Of a DNA stretch of 64,000 nucleotides, positions 53,220-64,000 are shown piece after piece. A model generated the notes under the pieces. That model did not search any database. It worked only from the letters and a program-made list of their open reading frames with translations, and had not been told where the DNA came from. A program made the position numbers and the translations under genes. Source of the DNA: Strix aluco (lineage: Eukaryota; Chordata; Aves; Strigiformes; Strigidae); NCBI RefSeq assembly GCF_031877795.1, contig NC_133958.1, forward strand, positions 2,542,001 to 2,606,000, in the 5' to 3' direction. Numbering within the stretch: position 1 is the stretch's first letter; every line of letters begins with the position of its first letter.

Positions 53220-54830
53220 GGAAGGGCAGAGATCAGGGCGGGGGCGTGAGTTAACAGCCTGCAGGGGGGTAGACAGGACGGGACAGAGAAAAAAGAGGGA
53301 GGAAAATGGAGGGAAAAAAAAAGAGAGGGGGGAAGCGACCGGCTGCCTGGTCCTGGCAGGATGGACAGGGGTCCCTGCTGGTCACCGTGCCACCCTGCTG
53401 CAGTCCCACTGCTGCAACTGAGGCCTGAAGTGACACCCCGGTGTGACATGACACACCACAGCGGTGTGTCTCTCCTCACGGAGTGATAAAGTGCCACCCC
53501 TGGGAGCACCGGACCCCGTCACCTCCACCCTGGCGCTCACCCCCTGCTATTCCCCAGTCTTGGCCGTGCAGGAGAAAAAACAAGGCAAAAAAGAGAGCTT
53601 TTGGTGTGGCCTAAGCCACAAGTTCACCTCGTGGGGGTACATAAAATTAAATAAAGGATGTGGGACATAAATAAAGCTGGGTGGCCGGCCCACCACTGCA
53701 GGGGGGCTCCCAGAGCCCCTGGGCACTTGCTGAGCATGCCAGAGCTGCTCTGAGTGACACCAGAGTAGAAATCACTGTCCAAGGCACCGATGATGGGGAG
53801 AAAACCCCGCGCAAACAGGACAGAACCGTGGCGATTCCCTCCTGATTGACCCACATCAGGTTTTTTGCACCAGGTTGGCAGCTGAGGAGCACGACAGCAA
53901 CTCCTGGCACTTGGAGGAGCTGCCAGCGATGAAGCTTCAACCATTTCTCCCCTGCCAAACGTGTTTTCCCCTGCCCAGGCTCGCACAGCTCCCTGTCCCC
54001 ATCACGCCCGCACACGAGACGGGCAGGGAAGGCTGCCCAGCTCCCCTTGCCCCTGCGACAGAGCCCTCCACTCACCCCTGCCTTCACCTGGTGCTCCCCT
54101 CCATGGCTGAAACCCTCTTTTTGGGGCAAAACCAGGCACGGTGTGAAGAGCCACACTCAGCCAAGGCTTCAAGCTGGCCTTTGCGCCCAGCGAGGGCAGC
54201 GGGTGAGAGATGGAGAGAGCGGGCAGAGGCGAAATGGATGTTTATTGTCACTGCCGGAGCCGCAACGTCTCTGGGAGATATCAGCACCTTAAAGTGGATG
54301 TGACAAGACGCGTGGGATGACAAAAAGCAGCTCCCGGCACTCCTGTGGTGGCTGACACCGATCCCAGGGCCTCGATGGTTACTGACACAAGATAAAGGCT
54401 GCCGGTACCGGGAGGTGCGAGCTCCCGGCCCAACTGCAAAGGACAGGGCCCAGCTTTGGGAACCGGGGCTCGGCGCCAGGGCCCAGAGCTCACTGGGGAC
54501 TCCCGTGCCAGCCCCCCCGGCGGCAAGGAAGGGCCGGAGAGGCGGAGGAGCGCCGCGGCTCATCCCTCCCCGAGGGGAGAGCAAAGACCAGCAACCCCGT
54601 CCCTGTCCCAGCGGGGCCCGGGGAGCAGCACAGCCACCGGCTGTTGCGTGAAGGGGGCGGTGGGACCGGGACTGGGGCAGCCCGCGGGGCCGGGCAGCCG
54701 GAGCGGGGCCCACCCCTCAGCCCCGGTCACCTCACGACCAGGCCCCGCTTTGCCTCAGGGAACAGGCCCGGGGCCTCCTCCCGTCACCCGGAGGCCTCAA
54801 CCCCAGCGCCTCGCCCACCTCCCAGAGCGC
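53220..54830 (-). other. C2orf42 intron 1, no gene seen
   Basis: This unique sequence between the first coding exon and the CpG island shows no exon I can support and no repeat beyond a short purine tract at 53280-53330. Confidence 0.5.
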
Positions 54831-54835
54831 GGCGC

Positions 54836-54983
54836 TGACGTCACTGACGTCACCGCCGTGGCGTCGCCGTGACGTCGCACCCCGTCGACGCAAGGGGGGG
54901 GGGGGGGGGGAGGGGTCACCCCCCGCCCCGCCGTACCCCCCCCATATCTCCACCGCGCGCCGGCCCCCGTGATGTCACTTCCT
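54836..54983 (-). promoter_or_regulatory. C2orf42: CRE cluster and ETS site at the C2orf42 5' end
   Basis: Two perfect TGACGTCA elements lie one base apart (54836-54843, 54845-54852), with TGACGTCG at 54870 and TGATGTCACTTCCT (half-CRE plus ETS) at 54970-54983. They sit just inside intron 1, about 50-190 bases past the exon 1 donor. CREB/ATF binding is inferred from motif identity. Confidence 0.7.
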
Positions 54984-55028
54984 GTCCCGCGCGCGCGGGC
55001 CCCCCCCCCACCCCATTTCCCGCCTTAC

Positions 55029-55100
55029 CTGGGCGGCGGCGCGCGCGCCCCCCGCTTCTGCCCGCACCGCCGCGAGGGGACTCAACGCCCCGCCCCCATC
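55029..55100 (-). other. C2orf42: C2orf42 noncoding first exon (approximate)
   Basis: On the minus strand GCCGCCCAG is followed by GTAAGG at 55028, a near-consensus donor, in CpG-rich sequence upstream of the coding exons. The transcription start is not defined; a YY1-like CATCATGGCGCC lies at about 55098. Confidence 0.55.
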
Positions 55101-55124
55101 ATGGCGCCCGCCCCTCTCGCTCTC

Positions 55125-55237
55125 ATTGGTCCGCCAATATCACGTGGCGTACCGCGGGGAACTCTGGGAGGTGTAGTCCGCGGAGGCGCCGCGGTGCCCA
55201 TGGCTCCGCGGACTACACCTCCCAGAGTTCCCCGCGG
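55125..55237. promoter_or_regulatory. CCAAT boxes, E-box and 33-bp inverted repeat of ZNF143-type motifs
   Basis: ATTGG at 55125 and CCAAT at 55134 form opposed CCAAT boxes beside CACGTG at 55141. A perfect inverted repeat follows: arms 55152-55184 and 55205-55237, spacer 20 bases. Each arm carries ACTACACCTCCCAGAGTTCC, like the ZNF143/THAP11 motif ACTACAATTCCCAGCATGC. A further AACTCCCAGCATGCC lies at 55542. Confidence 0.8.
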
Positions 55238-55239
55238 CG

Positions 55240-56655
55240 CGCTCGCAGCCAGAATTGACCGATTTCGCCCCTTTTTCAGGCCAAATTCCCCGAGCGACCG
55301 CTCCCTTCCCGCCCGCTTCGGCTCGTGGAGGGCGAGAACCAGCCACGGGGCCCCAAAATAAGAAGCGAGCACACACCAAGCTTCAGTTTTGTTTCTATTT
55401 TTCCTCTCCCCCCCTCCTTCTTAATTTTTTCATTTTTTTCTGAAGGCTGGTCAAGAAAAAAAGGTCAGTTTTGGCCTCCGAACGTTGCAAAAAGACCAGG
55501 TTTGAAGAGCTCCCGTTGCCTTCCGCTCGCTGGGTGAAATGCAACTCCCAGCATGCCACAGCGGGGAAATTTTATCCAATTATATAAAACCCAGAAAGGA
55601 GGAATTTTGTTTTCCAAGAGTACCACACGCCAAAAGAAAAAGAAAAAAAACCGAAGATTTGAGGCATAACTCACGTCAAAGGACTCGGCGTCCTACCTTT
55701 AAATAAGGAAACGTACAAAGGTGGCTAACGGTTGTGCAAAATATTAATTTGCTAAAATATTTTACATAATCAGTACATGTCAATGTAGAAATCGGTAAAA
55801 AAAAAAAAAAAAGAAAAAAAACCCCACAAAACAACAACCCAGCTGGTTCGTAGGAATTTTGTCACATTTTAGCAACAGGATTTTCGCTGTCCCAGGGTGG
55901 AAATCCTCGCTCAGGAGGGGGTCGTCCCGCCGAGCGTCCCCCTTTCCCCTTCGTAAGGCAAAAACGACCCTGAAAAACACGCTGAGATACAAAAAAAACG
56001 ATGTAAACTAATAATTTATCGTCGAAAAAACCCGGTGTAACAAAAGCGGAGAGACGGAGGCTTTATACAAGAGGCTCTTTTAAAACAAGACGGTGCAAAG
56101 GCTGAAGACACGGCGCCTTCAGGATTCGCACGCTTTTGGTTTTTTTTTTTTTTTTTTTTTTTTTTTTGTACAACGGTTTATAATACATTTTAAATCATTC
56201 GGAATGCAAACTAGAACGGCACGCTACTTCCGAGGAAAGGAAAGAAAAACAAACAAACAAAAAAAAGGTTGACATTGTGCAATTTGCTGCCCCAATTTTC
56301 AGCGGCAGTAGTCCCTGCATTTGCTGTGTTTCAAAAACGTGGATCTTAAGAAACACGTAAAGGAGGAAAAAGAAGGCAAAAGTTGGCAGACATCCAGCAT
56401 CTCGTTTTGTGTGATTTTTTTTTTTTTTTGTTTGTTTCGTTTTTAAACAATGCGGATGACAATTTCATGATTAAAAATGCCTTTTTTTTTTTTGTGTGTG
56501 TTTTCTTTTTTTTTTTTTTTTGTGTGTGTGTGTGTGTGTTTCTCTCTCTCTCTCTCTCTCTCTTAAATAAATACATCGTATCCGACGCTCAATCTGGTAA
56601 ATCTCGGCGGCCCACAGCGCTGGGAGTCCCCTCCTCCTCCTCCTCCTCCTCCTCC
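55240..56655 (-). other. TIA1: TIA1 3' UTR region and spacer to C2orf42
   Basis: A/T-rich sequence downstream of the TIA1 stop, probably its 3' UTR up to about 55700; the polyadenylation site is not clear. On the mRNA strand the stop is followed directly by eight GGA repeats (56632-56655), then (AG)n(AC)n and A-runs (56504-56566, 56480-56491, 56411-56424, 56141-56167). Confidence 0.55.
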
Positions 56656-63746
<7,091 letters not shown>

Positions 63747-64000
63747 CTACATGAAGACTAGAGTTTACTACGAAACAGAGAATTTACTGCTGCTGTAACA
63801 GATCCTTTGCCTGGCAGCATTACAAAGTCAGTGATTTTAAGGATGCTACAGTGACACACAGCATTTACGTTTTGTATTTTACACTTTGCTTTTAAGACCA
63901 GTCAGCATTTACCGTACAAAGTCTGAAACTATTTACTTAACGTGCCACGACTACATGAAATTCTTTCGCTCCATACGCTAGTCGACACGGCGGGAGATCA

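Overview
The window is nuclear DNA from a bird, most likely a gene-dense microchromosome. The evidence is the many CR1 LINEs, the only interspersed repeat family I recognise; short exons split by short introns; very high GC up to about 45 kb; and introns filled with minisatellites. One 200-N assembly gap lies at 8497-8696. Most exon edges below were placed by eye from splice signals and then checked by whether codon phase closes across the gene.

The layout is three blocks of genes that are neighbours in human but on different human chromosome segments. Block 1 (about 3.4-19.5 kb, minus strand) is PSD4, an IL-36/IL-1 family gene (probably IL36RN) and IL1RN, as in human 2q14. Block 2 (about 20-43.7 kb, plus strand) is TMED4, DDX56 and NPC1L1, as in human 7p13. 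Block 3 (45-64 kb, minus strand) is C2orf42 and TIA1, as in human 2p13; TIA1 enters from the right edge and lacks its first exons. A last exon of an unidentified plus-strand gene lies at 1640-1827.

The genes are mostly housekeeping or immune: an ARF6 exchange factor (PSD4), two secreted or cytosolic IL-1 family cytokines or antagonists, a p24 cargo receptor (TMED4), a nucleolar DEAD-box helicase (DDX56), the intestinal sterol transporter NPC1L1, the conserved protein C2orf42 and the RNA-binding protein TIA1. Only the IL-1 pair looks functionally linked.

Nearly every intron of the first 43 kb is a tandem repeat, usually G-rich on the sense strand. Several repeats start at an exon edge. In PSD4 one intronic array repeats the exon's own 3' splice site about twelve times, and another array is translated. 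Single-base shifts in short G/C runs break the frame of PSD4, IL36RN, IL1RN, TMED4 and DDX56. They occur equally in the essential gene DDX56 and are absent from C2orf42 and TIA1, so they look like sequencing error rather than gene death.
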